Origin: a virus
Reading direction: 5' to 3' (one strand)
IMG/VR virus record: IMGVR_UViG_3300037258_001211
Coordinates: 1 to 54,253 of that record
Length of the DNA stretch: 54,253 nt
Position numbers and translations under genes: made by a program. Each line of letters starts with the position of its first letter. Within the stretch, counting starts at the first letter, position 1. This document shows positions 4,963 through 14,808 of this stretch, one piece after another. The notes below the pieces were generated by a model. The model saw nothing but the letters and a program-made list of their open reading frames with translations. It did no database searches and was not told where the DNA came from.

Positions 4963-7314
4963 TCAAGGAACATTAGCTATAGTGGCGGCCCATTTGACAG
5001 TTGCCGTACTCGCGGCGCTAGATGAAGGGACCACCTTTATCGACCAAGTATCGCCCGCCGCAAAATTCACCGAACCACTTCCGACGCCAGTTGCATTGGT
5101 TCCCGAAATGGTACACGTCATTGATTGATCCGCATTTCCTTTTGTCATCGTAAGCGTGATCGTCTGTCCGGCGCCGGGAGCGGTCGGGGTGCTACAACCG
5201 AAATTACTCATCCGCGACGGTATGGCAATGTTGGCGTTCGTCAAACCCTGAGAAGCATTGCTGATAGCGCCGACTCCGACGAACAACGTTCCGCCACCCC
5301 CAACCACAGCGGCGGCGGTATTGCCTCCGATCGAGGTCCGGTTTGGATAGATCGTGTTTGAGGCGCTGTCGCTCAGATTAACGGTATTGCCTGACCACAC
5401 ATTCGGCCCGATTGTCCAGCCCGTTGCACTCGACCCCAGCGTGACGCCCGCCGCAAGAGAGAGAAATTCGTTTCCCTGAATAATGCCGGTGCCTGCGTTC
5501 TGATCAATCAGAATGCCGGTGCCGTCACCCGGTGTCGGCGATGTGCTGAAGTTGTTGTTGTTGAAAACGAAGTGGCTCGCGTTCGACGAATTTACGTGGA
5601 TGCCCACATTACCAGATTGAATGACATCGAACTCGTTTCCGCTGACGATCATGCCGCCAATCAAACCGGTCACGAGGATAGAGTCGCCGGTATTGAGGCC
5701 GAATTCGTTATTGCTGATATTGAGGGCCGTGCCACCGGCACTGCCGTTGACAATAACGCTAGTCAACACCTCATCCAGGGCGGAATTAACGATCTTTACA
5801 CCTTGCACATAACTACCGTAGATGATGCCGTAACGTCCTCCAATTACACGGACGCCGTTGAAATCATGATCAACGGACTGAGATGCTGACGACAAACCCG
5901 CGAGGGAAAAGCCGTCACCATTTGAACCTGTGGTGCCCTGGAATATCGTCACTCCGTCATAGGCTATGTCGGATATTCCCTGCTCGGCAAAGGCTGTCGT
6001 CCAGTAATCAGTGGTTCCCGAGCCATCTCCACCACGGAACGTGACGTTCGTAAGGGATGTTTGCGCCGACCCGGCTTCATTGCCGACGCTGGTGTTGAGT
6101 TGGACCAGCGAAAGGCCCGTGCCGCCGCCTGCGTTGTTGGTTTTGAACGTCAGGTCATTGTTTGTGAGGCTCGCGTGTTCGTCGGTATAGCTGAGTTGTA
6201 ACCCGCCGCTCGCCGCTGCCCACGCCAGTATCGAAACATCTTGCCCGGCTCCCGACAGGTGAAACGAGGTGGCGGAGGGGATAGTGTTCGTGACCTGAGA
6301 AGTCAGCTTGAACACACCGGCGGGGACGAAGACCCAATTCCTACCCGACGCCAAGCTCGCGGTGATCGCATTGCTGATCGCGGTAGTGTCGTCAGTCGAA
6401 CCGTCCGGAACCGCGCCATATTGACGGATATCGTCATAATGACCCTGCGGGACCGCTTTCCACGAATTGCCATCGCTCGCGTCGACACAAGAACCGCCAT
6501 CATCGACCATGCCGTTATCGGAGCAGGTACCGCTTTGCACGATAAAGAACAACGGACCCGCGTGGTTACCATCCGCGAAGTCATCCCGCCAGACGCCATT
6601 TGGATACGTCAGCGTCGAGGCGAGCGCGAGTGCTGCGTTGGTCGCGACGTGGGGCGTGATATTGCTGTTGCCGCTCGTCGTCACCCCCGCGATCGCACCG
6701 CCAGTAATGGCTACCGCGCTCGCGTCCTGTGTCGCGATGGAGCCGAGCCCGATATCGGTGCGGAACTGCGATGCTGTCGTAGTCGAGCCAAGCGCGAAGG
6801 TGGTTGACCCCAGCGTGAACGAGGGCAATACACCGCTATCCGTCAGCAATTTGCCACTCGTCGCGCCGAAGAGCGGAAGATGCCCGGTTACCGCGCTATC
6901 TGGCCCGATCACGTCTCCGAAGCCAGGGCCGGGAAACGGATAGGTCGTGCCGTTCACGCGGACATGCAGAGCCTTGTCCAGAAGACCCCCATAGCTGTCG
7001 AGCGTGATGAGACCGTTGCCGCTGCTGTCGTGACCGAGGCACAGCGCGTTGTACTGGCTTCCCGTGTTTACCGTGTTGAAGCACTGGCCGAGCGCCAGGT
7101 TGTCTTGCACCGCAAAGGGATTGAGACCCCGGCCGAGCGGATCGCCCAGAAGACCGCCAACGTCCTGTATCTCCCCATCGCGCGTGATCTTCACCATGTC
7201 GTTAGGCGCGATCATCGTGCCGCGCTGATGGACAGGCGTCGATTGTGCCCAAGCGAGCGACGGGAGAAGCACCAGCACGGCAAGCGCGCGGAGCATCAAG
7301 GTCTTCGTGGTCAT
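4963..7314 (-). CDS. Tailspike 1, pectate-lyase-like beta-helix with Sec signal
   Basis: 783 aa from ATG 7314, chosen for CAGGAG upstream and because it begins a clean Sec signal peptide (MTTKTLMLRALAVLVLLPSLAWA, cut before QSTPV). Residues about 25-160 are an N-terminal module shared with tailspike 2 (PVHQRGT, NPFAVQDN, CLGHDSSGNGLITLDSYG, VRVNG). About residue 290 starts a Pectate_lyase_3-like repeat (IRQYGAVPDGSTDDTTAISN) followed by a long right-handed beta-helix rich in G, N, S and T. The role would be receptor binding or depolymerisation of host surface polysaccharide. A signal peptide on a virion protein is odd, since virions assemble in the cytoplasm. Confidence 0.8.
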   Translation of the reverse strand: MTTKTLMLRALAVLVLLPSLAWAQSTPVHQRGTMIAPNDMVKITRDGEIQDVGGLLGDPLGRGLNPFAVQDNLALGQCFNTVNTGSQYNALCLGHDSSGNGLITLDSYGGLLDKALHVRVNGTTYPFPGPGFGDVIGPDSAVTGHLPLFGATSGKLLTDSGVLPSFTLGSTTFALGSTTTASQFRTDIGLGSIATQDASAVAITGGAIAGVTTSGNSNITPHVATNAALALASTLTYPNGVWRDDFADGNHAGPLFFIVQSGTCSDNGMVDDGGSCVDASDGNSWKAVPQGHYDDIRQYGAVPDGSTDDTTAISNAITASLASGRNWVFVPAGVFKLTSQVTNTIPSATSFHLSGAGQDVSILAWAAASGGLQLSYTDEHASLTNNDLTFKTNNAGGGTGLSLVQLNTSVGNEAGSAQTSLTNVTFRGGDGSGTTDYWTTAFAEQGISDIAYDGVTIFQGTTGSNGDGFSLAGLSSASQSVDHDFNGVRVIGGRYGIIYGSYVQGVKIVNSALDEVLTSVIVNGSAGGTALNISNNEFGLNTGDSILVTGLIGGMIVSGNEFDVIQSGNVGIHVNSSNASHFVFNNNNFSTSPTPGDGTGILIDQNAGTGIIQGNEFLSLAAGVTLGSSATGWTIGPNVWSGNTVNLSDSASNTIYPNRTSIGGNTAAAVVGGGGTLFVGVGAISNASQGLTNANIAIPSRMSNFGCSTPTAPGAGQTITLTMTKGNADQSMTCTISGTNATGVGSGSVNFAAGDTWSIKVVPSSSAASTATVKWAATIANVP

Positions 7315-7333
7315 GGCGCTCCTGATGTGCTGG
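7315..7333 (-). repeat. Duplicated ribosome-binding leader, copy B
   Basis: Immediately precedes tailspike 1; one base different from copy A at 3989-4007. Contains CAGGAG 4 bases before the ATG. Confidence 0.7.
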
Positions 7334-7346
7334 GCATAGCCAAGGG

Positions 7347-7363
7347 AGGCGCGAGTTGCGCCT
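7347..7363 (-). terminator. Short hairpin before tailspike 1
   Basis: AGGCGC/GCGCCT with a 5-base loop between the 1698-aa protein stop and the tailspike leader. Same position relative to the leader as the 4017-4049 hairpin. May trim or pause the transcript. Confidence 0.4.
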
Positions 7364-7387
7364 TGAGCTGCGTCGATCAACTTTCGG

Positions 7388-10300
7388 CTATTGGGTTAGG
7401 GCGGCTGCCTTGGCCTGATTGGCCTGAGCCATGATGTCGTTCGCGCCGCCGAAACTCTGCGTCATCACCGTGACCGCTGCGGCTTCGCGCCAGCGCTCGA
7501 CCGTATCCTTGATCTGTTTTATCCGCACGCCGGCCGGTATCATGCTGTTAAACGCGGGCGACACCATCGCGTCGAGTTCCATCTTGATCATGCGCCCCGA
7601 GATCCGGGCATAATCGTCGTACTGCTGCGGGGTAAGCTGAACTCCTCGGATTTTCCGCGACACAGGACCGATCCCGATATGCAGCGCATCCATCGCCTGG
7701 ACGACCTTATCGTTGGCGTAGCGATCGACGGTTCCCGAACCTGTCGTAATCGGCTCGCCGAAGATGTCGCGGCGGGGATAGAGGGTTTCCGAGACAAAGG
7801 GGATATGGGCGCGGGCGGCGTCAAGGATGCCTTGGGCCTCGGTCGATTCACGGGTCTCGCGCTGATAAGGGTCAACGAACCGCGCGGCCTGTCCTAACCC
7901 GACCGAGAACGGCAACCAACTCGTCGCGAAATTCTGTATCCAGCGGTCGCCGTATTCCTCGGGATGATAGATCGCGTCGGTGAGGTCTTTGACGCCGCGC
8001 ATGAAGGTCTCGTCGAGAACCGAATGCGTGAGGCTTTCCATGAACGCCGCCGCGAGGTGCGCGCCGTCCTTTTCGCCCCAGCCCCGCGCCGTTTCGGTCA
8101 TGTTGGAGGCAAACCGCATCAGCATCCCGAGATGCCCGAGCCCCTGATACGAGAGCGTGATCGGTCCGACCGACATGCTATTCGGGCGATGATCGAGGAG
8201 CCAAACACGCCGCTGCTCGGGATCGGTCGGGCCGTCGCCGGTGATGAAGCCTTCCAGAACCCCGACCATCGCCGTCGCCATAAGCCCAGTTCCGGCCACG
8301 ACCTTGCCGATTTGCCTATCGAACGCGGCCCCCCCGCTTTGCATTGTCAGATTGCCGCGAACCTCACTCGACGCGAGCCCAAGCGGTGTCCGCTCGACGA
8401 AAGCGTTACGGACGATCTCAGAGCCGATCCGCATGAAGGGGGCGATGATCTTTGCCGGGAGCCAGCTGTTGGTAAATCGTGTTAGTGCCGCGCCCGCCGA
8501 ATGATAATCTTGGGGCCGCATGTAAAGCTCTTTCAGAGCGTTCCCGGCGGCCTCTTCCATCATCTCCGGCGTCGGGCTTTCGGTCAGTCTCGCGACGTGG
8601 AGATCGCGCGCATCGCCTTCCAGCCCCTTCGCCAAGGCATCACGCATCGCGAGCCCCTGGATTTCTTGCTCGTAACGGATTGCCTTGAAAAACGAGTGGA
8701 TCGAGCCGACCGCACGGCCTGGCGTTCCGAGCACTTTGCCGATACGCCCAGGGATGGGGATCAGAAGGCTTTGATCGATCATCCGGCTCGGAATGCGCTC
8801 GCCCGGCAGCGGCTTTGAATTCCAGTATTTCCACGCCTCGATCGCGGCCGGAATGCCTTCCCGGAAACCTTTTGCCAACCCATAGAGCTGCGCGCTGGCC
8901 TCGGCGAAATGCACCCGATCCGCCACGGGAATGCCTAGCGCTTCACGCGCCGCGCCCGACGTTGCCGCGATCGGCATCTCAACAAGAGGCGTCCATAGCG
9001 CATTAATCGCGTTGCCGACCGAGTAACGAAGATGGGTCAGCGGCCCCGAGATCAGCGCGTTGATGTAGTAGAAGACGATCGCGTTCCTGATCTTGCCATT
9101 CGCCGTGTCGCCGACAAACCGGCTGATCTGCCCGGGAGTCCGCAACGTGCTGCCGAATCGCGCCATCAAACGAAGCTGGTTGAGGTCGCGGCCTGTGTTC
9201 TGCTTGAGAAACTGGTTGAGGTCGCGGGTTTGTTCCCAGCCTTCCAGATTGCGGAACGCCCGGCCAGCGCGGCCCCATTCAGCCGTCGCCTGGGCAACCT
9301 TGCCCTGGATCATCTCATGCCGCGCCAGCTTCTTGGCAAGCCCGGCAAGGTCGGCGTCTGTCCCGCTGGCGGCCTTCTCCATCGCGGCTCGCACATCTGA
9401 AGCGGATTGCACAAGCATCTTGCGGGCGGCAAGGATTTGCTCGGCGCTGAATGCGTCGCCGATCTTCTTCCGATCGAGAAACGCGGGGTCTTTGCCCACC
9501 GCATCGGCGAGGTCGAGCATCTGACCATCGCTGATTTCGCCGCGCCGCTGGGTGACGAAATCGCCGTTGCGCTCGGCAACGTCGCGGAAAACCTGATCGA
9601 TATCTTCGGGCTGGTTGAGGTTGTCGAGCCGGATGTTGCCGGCCTTGTCGATCAGTCCGTCGTCTGTCGGCCCGAAGCTGGCGTTTGGCTCGGTGGGAGC
9701 TTCACCAGTTGACGCACCGCTGCGTCTTGCAGTCCCAACGCTGCGTCCGCCTTGTCGAACGCCGCCTTGTACAGCTTCCTCGCCCCCTGCGGGAGGTCCG
9801 GGTGGTTCAGAGCCGCCTTCGCCTTTCGGCGCATTTCCAGCAGCCTCTGTCTCCGACTTATAGGCATTTTCCAGATCCTCTAAGGATCGCGTGTTATCTG
9901 TATCATGAATCGCGTCCGGTTCCCATGCGTCTCCGCGAGACTCCATGAATGCTTTGGCGCGCTCGTCAGCTGCCGCGAAATCACGCTCGGCCTCGGCATC
10001 CATTGCGCCGATTTCGCGAGCGCGTTCCTCCATTGACAATTGTTCGGCGGCTAGATCGAAAAACTGCTCGCGGGTATAGTCGCGCGGGTCAACACCGAGC
10101 ACGTTCGCGATGCGGTCGATCTCCGCGTTGCTGCCCAGCGCCTTTTGATAAGCGTCCACGGCTGCGGCATCGTGCACGGAATAGCGCGGCTCGCCATTCA
10201 GATCAGCGCGAATAGCCTCGTACAAGTCGTTGATTGTCGGACGCTCAGAGTGTTCGGGGAAGTACCCCTCTTCCCATGCTTTTAGAGCCGCGTCGTCATG

Positions 10301-12484
10301 CGACATGCCCGTTCGGGCTTTGATAAGGCCCTTCGCATTAGGGTGATCGGCGATGGTCCTGATGTCGCTAGGATTGGCTTTGGCGTCTTCTCGCCCGCGC
10401 GCCGTGTTGACGCGACGCGAAAAGGTATCATCCCGTAGGCCGCCATTCTTCTTCAGCCAGTCCACGAGCCGCAGCGGAGCGCGAGGAACGGGAGCATAGA
10501 CGGACTTTGCACCACTCGCGGTCGGCCCCAACTCCCGCGCAGCACGAGGCGGCGTTTCCGGTGCAATGACCGGCTTTTCATCCTTGGTCGCGAGCATCCG
10601 GTCGAACACGCCCCGGATGTCATCATTGATCGGCGACCGCAGTTGCGTGGCCGTCTGATAAATGCGGGTCAGCCAGTCGCGGAACTTGGCGAAGACGCCA
10701 GCCAGTTTCGCGGAGGGAGCATGGCCCTCCATCATATAGCGCTCGAAACCGCGGGCGAACTTCTCGTGCGCCTTGGTCGGGATTTCCTCGCCGGATTTCG
10801 TGCCGAGCCAATCGTGAATGGTCTGTGCGTCTGCTTTCAGATCATCAGGTGCGCGCGGATCAGCGGCGTCGCCCATCATCTCTTCAAGCCAAGCGTGACC
10901 CGTCTCGTGGACGAAGGTCGAGGCATCGGCATCCTTGAACAGCTTGATCGTGGCCTTGGCGTTGTCGGTCGCGAGGCGGATGCTGCCCCGACGGGTTTGG
11001 TTGAGAGTCTGCGCCATCTCCATCGCCGGCTGTACGCCACGTCCGGCTTTTACGGCCGGGGCTTCTGCCGAATAGAGGTCTTCTGCCGTTCCCTTCGCGC
11101 CCTCAAACCGAGCGGCGCGCGCTTCGTAATGCGCCTGCACAAGTGCCCCGGCCGCGTTCGCTTCCTCGGCCGGGCGGCCAGCGGCGGCAAGCTGTTTCGA
11201 CACATCGCCCGCGATGCCGCCTTCGATCGGTGCGGCTGGCGTCCGCGCCTGAGTTTTAGCGGGCGCAGAAGCCGGTTGCGCGGTCGGGGCCGGCTGTTCA
11301 CTCGGAACCGTCGCCTCCGCCGCTGTGGCGGGCACCTGTGGGGTTGTTTGCTCAGGGCCGGCTTGCGGTGCGGTTTCGGGAACAGGTGCCTCTACGGGCT
11401 GCGCAGCGGGTTCCGCAGCCTGCGTCTCGGGGAACTGTTCGGCGGCTTGACGGTAGGCTGCCGACACGTCAGGCGCGAGGTCGCGCATCTGCACGTCCGT
11501 CGCCTGCATATCTTGCCTGATCTTCGCCATCTCTGGCGTATCGGTCGAACGCGCATCCGCAAGCGCTCGTGCTGCGCGGTCGGTCAGCCGGCTCTCGACG
11601 CCGTTCACCTTATCGAGGATGGCATTGACCTGTTGGTTGCGTATCTCGTCGATCCACTGACGGAACGTGTCACGCTGGCCGGACAGGGCGTCGTACTCGG
11701 CGAATGTGTCCGGAGCGATCTGGCGCGCGGCCTCGTGGATATCGGCAGGCGGCTGCTGCGGTGTTGGCGCTTCTGGAGCGGCTTCTGGCACCGGCGCTTC
11801 AACAGGCGCGGCTTGTGGCTGCACAACGCGCTCCGTTGCGCTCGGAACGCCGGTCGGGGCGAGAGCTTGGGTTGCTTCCGGCAAGCCCTGATAGCCCGCT
11901 TCGCCAGCGCCGACCGTCTTCAAATCGGCCGCACGCGCCAGCGTTGGCGGCAATTGCCCATGCGCCGCGTAATCCTGCGGGGTCGGTATGTTCACAGGCA
12001 ATCCCGTGAGATGCCCGGCGGGGAATGCCTCCATCAACGCTTGCGTGGTGGCAGCGGCAGCGCCGACCAGGCCCGGCACTTGCTCAGCCTCGCTGAGCGC
12101 CGCGCCACCAGCGCCCATGATGCCCTTTGCCGTTCTGGTGGCGGCATCGATGGCGACCGCCGCCGGTCGGATCAGCGCCTCGTTGAACGACTTGTAGAGG
12201 CTCGCCCGATTGTTCTGGTAGTCGTTGAAGACGCCGGCCTTTTTCAGCATCTCCTCGCCTTCGGGATCGAGCCCAAGAGGCGTTGAGCCCCACCCGCTCT
12301 TGAACCCCTGCCCCAGTACGTCGAGAATTCGCCCGGGTGTTCCCTGGCTGAAATACTCGTCCATGTCCGCGCCGCCGAGCGCGAGATCGTTCGTATTGAC
12401 CGGAGCCGGCCCGAACGCCTGCGTCGCGGTCGGAACTGGCTTCGGCCCGAACGCCTGCGTCGCTGTGGGAAGTTGGTCGGCCAT
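7388..12484 (-). CDS. Giant internal virion/ejection protein, large polyvalent type
   Basis: 1698 aa, second-last of three ejection-type genes, position of T7 gp16. N-terminus starts with a tandem 12-residue repeat (TATQAFGP twice within residues 6-29), then Ala/Pro/Glu-rich low-complexity linkers to about 420. HETGH at 526-530 in a helix (FVHETGHAWLEEMM) is an HExxH zinc-peptidase-like site, followed near 600 by a helical segment typical of large polyvalent proteins. Around 1180-1250 a hydrophobic segment (FYYINALISGPLTHLRYSVGN) resembles LPD38. These proteins leave the head and help DNA cross the envelope. Overlaps the upstream stop (TGATG). Protease activity is unproven. Confidence 0.8.
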   Translation of the reverse strand: MADQLPTATQAFGPKPVPTATQAFGPAPVNTNDLALGGADMDEYFSQGTPGRILDVLGQGFKSGWGSTPLGLDPEGEEMLKKAGVFNDYQNNRASLYKSFNEALIRPAAVAIDAATRTAKGIMGAGGAALSEAEQVPGLVGAAAATTQALMEAFPAGHLTGLPVNIPTPQDYAAHGQLPPTLARAADLKTVGAGEAGYQGLPEATQALAPTGVPSATERVVQPQAAPVEAPVPEAAPEAPTPQQPPADIHEAARQIAPDTFAEYDALSGQRDTFRQWIDEIRNQQVNAILDKVNGVESRLTDRAARALADARSTDTPEMAKIRQDMQATDVQMRDLAPDVSAAYRQAAEQFPETQAAEPAAQPVEAPVPETAPQAGPEQTTPQVPATAAEATVPSEQPAPTAQPASAPAKTQARTPAAPIEGGIAGDVSKQLAAAGRPAEEANAAGALVQAHYEARAARFEGAKGTAEDLYSAEAPAVKAGRGVQPAMEMAQTLNQTRRGSIRLATDNAKATIKLFKDADASTFVHETGHAWLEEMMGDAADPRAPDDLKADAQTIHDWLGTKSGEEIPTKAHEKFARGFERYMMEGHAPSAKLAGVFAKFRDWLTRIYQTATQLRSPINDDIRGVFDRMLATKDEKPVIAPETPPRAARELGPTASGAKSVYAPVPRAPLRLVDWLKKNGGLRDDTFSRRVNTARGREDAKANPSDIRTIADHPNAKGLIKARTGMSHDDAALKAWEEGYFPEHSERPTINDLYEAIRADLNGEPRYSVHDAAAVDAYQKALGSNAEIDRIANVLGVDPRDYTREQFFDLAAEQLSMEERAREIGAMDAEAERDFAAADERAKAFMESRGDAWEPDAIHDTDNTRSLEDLENAYKSETEAAGNAPKGEGGSEPPGPPAGGEEAVQGGVRQGGRSVGTARRSGASTGEAPTEPNASFGPTDDGLIDKAGNIRLDNLNQPEDIDQVFRDVAERNGDFVTQRRGEISDGQMLDLADAVGKDPAFLDRKKIGDAFSAEQILAARKMLVQSASDVRAAMEKAASGTDADLAGLAKKLARHEMIQGKVAQATAEWGRAGRAFRNLEGWEQTRDLNQFLKQNTGRDLNQLRLMARFGSTLRTPGQISRFVGDTANGKIRNAIVFYYINALISGPLTHLRYSVGNAINALWTPLVEMPIAATSGAAREALGIPVADRVHFAEASAQLYGLAKGFREGIPAAIEAWKYWNSKPLPGERIPSRMIDQSLLIPIPGRIGKVLGTPGRAVGSIHSFFKAIRYEQEIQGLAMRDALAKGLEGDARDLHVARLTESPTPEMMEEAAGNALKELYMRPQDYHSAGAALTRFTNSWLPAKIIAPFMRIGSEIVRNAFVERTPLGLASSEVRGNLTMQSGGAAFDRQIGKVVAGTGLMATAMVGVLEGFITGDGPTDPEQRRVWLLDHRPNSMSVGPITLSYQGLGHLGMLMRFASNMTETARGWGEKDGAHLAAAFMESLTHSVLDETFMRGVKDLTDAIYHPEEYGDRWIQNFATSWLPFSVGLGQAARFVDPYQRETRESTEAQGILDAARAHIPFVSETLYPRRDIFGEPITTGSGTVDRYANDKVVQAMDALHIGIGPVSRKIRGVQLTPQQYDDYARISGRMIKMELDAMVSPAFNSMIPAGVRIKQIKDTVERWREAAAVTVMTQSFGGANDIMAQANQAKAAALTQ

Positions 12485-14808
12485 CAGCGGAGCGGCACTT
12501 GCGGTTGGTATCCTGTCGGAGGCGGGGGCGCCCCATCAGGTACGATCCACCCTTTCTGGATCGCCGTCGCAATCGCGCGGTCGCGGAGGGCCGGGTCTTT
12601 CGCCACTGCCGCTTTCATGTCATCGAGGCTCGTGATCGCGTTGAGATCGATAGGATTGGTCGCCCCGAATGCGCCCTGTGCTTGGCTGCCGCTATCCATC
12701 GACTTCGTGTAATCAGAAAGCGCCTGCCCCATCGTGCGCTTGAACGGCTGGATCGTCTCTGGTGCACCGAGATAGTCGGGCTTCTTCGGGTTCAGCAGAT
12801 CGTCGGGATTCTTGCCCTGCGCCCGGTATTCGGCGACCTTGCCCTCGACCATCTGGCGATATTCGTAAGCTTTTTCCTTGCCGAGCGCATCGTTGGGAAG
12901 ACCCGGGAAGACGCCCGATTTATCGATCTGCGGTGTGATGCCCGTGAAAAACTCCTCCAGTCGTTTGGGGAATGGGTGGTCGCCCGGCGAGGACAACTCG
13001 TCGAACTTCTTCAGCGTGTAGTCGAGATCGGTGCGGTTGAGGCTGTGCATCTGGTCATAGACCTGATCCCGCGTCGTGATCTTGTTTGGATTGCCAAAGG
13101 GTAGCCTCATGCGGTCGATCAACGATTGCGCGGCGTTGTAGCTTTGCCCAGCCGGGACGGTTGAGCCCGGCGGATTGTTGATGAGATCGATCATCGCTTT
13201 GCGACGGTCGGGGTTTCCATCGAAGGCCGGGTCGGTCGCGATCTGCTGCGCCGTGATTGACGGTTGCTGACTGTACACGTCGGCGTAAATTGCGTTTTCA
13301 CGCTGGCGCATCGTGGCTTGTTGGAGTTGCGTCTGCACCTGCACGGCACGCGAGGCATCGGCTTCCTGCGCCTGATAGAGCACCTCGGCGTGGTTGAAGG
13401 CCGCATCGCGCTCCTGATCGTTGCGGAGCGTCGGGTCGGATTGGATGTTCTGCCATACCTGGGTGAGCATCGGCAGGCCGGTGCGGTTCGTTATCGGCGC
13501 GGCGTCAGAGGTGGGCTGAGGCGCAGTCGGCACAGCCGCGCCAACCCGCGACGCCGTGAGTTGCCGCACATCGCCCGCCGTGGCATTGGCGATATTCGGG
13601 TTGGCGTTTAGTACGGCCGGCGGAAAGAGTTGGCTCATCGGCGTGGATGGATCGGCGCTGAGTACCTTCGCCGCCCCGCCGGCACCGAGGAAATGCGCCA
13701 GATACAGCGCGCCATCGTCGGTCGGTAGATTTTGCGCGGTCAGCGATGCCGCGTTCTGCTGGGCGTAAGCCGCAGTCATTTGGCGCGACAGATTGGGATC
13801 ACCCTTCAGCGCCAGAATTTGCGCGTCGCTCTTGCCCTGTGCGACTGCTGGAGCCGCGCTTTTGACCATCGCCAGCCATGTAGAGTCGATGAATTGGCCC
13901 GGCCCACTGGCACTCGACAGCGGATTGCTGACGTTCTGACCGCCGCTTTCCGACCCGATAATGCGATCCGCGAGCGATCCCGAAAGTGCCGGCGTGCCCC
14001 CGGGCGTGCCGCCCATTCCGAGCGCCCGGTTCGCCGCTCCCGCAACCCGCAGTCCGACGCCCTTCGCCTCGGCCTTAGCGCGAATGACTTCCTGTGTGAT
14101 CGGGTCGAGGTCGCCGGCATGTTGGTCAAGTAGCGCGGTCGCCGCCTCGGGCTGCCCAACGTTGATGAGATGGTCCGCGCGCCCCGCGATAAGCTGCCGC
14201 TGCGCGCCCTTCCCGACCGTGTAAGCCTGCTCGTTCGTCAGCGCGCCCGATGCGATGCCCTGTTTGGTGAGGTTGTCGATATTGGCGAGCGCCGCCGGGA
14301 AAGCAACGGGATCAGTCGCCGTCGCGCCTATCTGCGAGAGGTTGTCGAGCTGTGCCTTGGTGCCGGCGACGTATTGGTCGCGGTAGATCGACGTATTGCG
14401 CAGTTGCGCATCGGCTTGGCCTTGCGCTGCGACATGCGCCCGCTCAGCCTGCCACATCTTCGCGGCGCCGGGATCGCTGAACGCGCTGGTCGCATCTTGA
14501 AGCGCCGCGCCATACTGCTGACCGAGCGCCGTCACCTTGGCCGGGTCGGTCTCGGTCTTCATCTGCTCGTTGAGTTGGATAACCTGGCCCGTCAGGTTCG
14601 CATCCGCCGTCGCGCGGTCCATCCGCACCTTGGCGATGTCGCCATAGGCCCCAACGGTCTCCGCCGCTTTCCCGGCCTTCTCCAATCCCTGCCCAAGCCC
14701 ACCCTGTGCCGCGATGACGGGATCGGTGGAATTGAAAGACGGGATCGCACCAGACGGCTGCGGAACAGCCGCCCCAAGCGATGTGAAGTCGGGGAGCGTG
14801 ATCGACAT
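12484..14808 (-). CDS. Internal virion protein with lytic transglycosylase domain
   Basis: 774 aa. Helical, Ala/Gln-rich N-terminus (1-260). Residues about 280-400 match a soluble lytic transglycosylase: IIGSESGGQN with Glu287 as likely catalytic acid, then SSASGPGQFIDSTW (301-311). The rest is helical and beta-poor. Such ejection proteins cut a local hole in peptidoglycan during DNA entry. It combines features of T7 gp15 (position) and gp16 (transglycosylase). Overlaps both neighbours by one base, so translation is coupled. Confidence 0.85.
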   Translation of the reverse strand: MSITLPDFTSLGAAVPQPSGAIPSFNSTDPVIAAQGGLGQGLEKAGKAAETVGAYGDIAKVRMDRATADANLTGQVIQLNEQMKTETDPAKVTALGQQYGAALQDATSAFSDPGAAKMWQAERAHVAAQGQADAQLRNTSIYRDQYVAGTKAQLDNLSQIGATATDPVAFPAALANIDNLTKQGIASGALTNEQAYTVGKGAQRQLIAGRADHLINVGQPEAATALLDQHAGDLDPITQEVIRAKAEAKGVGLRVAGAANRALGMGGTPGGTPALSGSLADRIIGSESGGQNVSNPLSSASGPGQFIDSTWLAMVKSAAPAVAQGKSDAQILALKGDPNLSRQMTAAYAQQNAASLTAQNLPTDDGALYLAHFLGAGGAAKVLSADPSTPMSQLFPPAVLNANPNIANATAGDVRQLTASRVGAAVPTAPQPTSDAAPITNRTGLPMLTQVWQNIQSDPTLRNDQERDAAFNHAEVLYQAQEADASRAVQVQTQLQQATMRQRENAIYADVYSQQPSITAQQIATDPAFDGNPDRRKAMIDLINNPPGSTVPAGQSYNAAQSLIDRMRLPFGNPNKITTRDQVYDQMHSLNRTDLDYTLKKFDELSSPGDHPFPKRLEEFFTGITPQIDKSGVFPGLPNDALGKEKAYEYRQMVEGKVAEYRAQGKNPDDLLNPKKPDYLGAPETIQPFKRTMGQALSDYTKSMDSGSQAQGAFGATNPIDLNAITSLDDMKAAVAKDPALRDRAIATAIQKGWIVPDGAPPPPTGYQPQVPLR

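Noticed and set aside
10643-12286. 547-codon open frame antisense to the giant ejection protein
   Set aside because: It follows from high GC at third positions of the real gene. The translation is Arg/Gly/Leu-rich with no fold-like pattern and no ribosome site.
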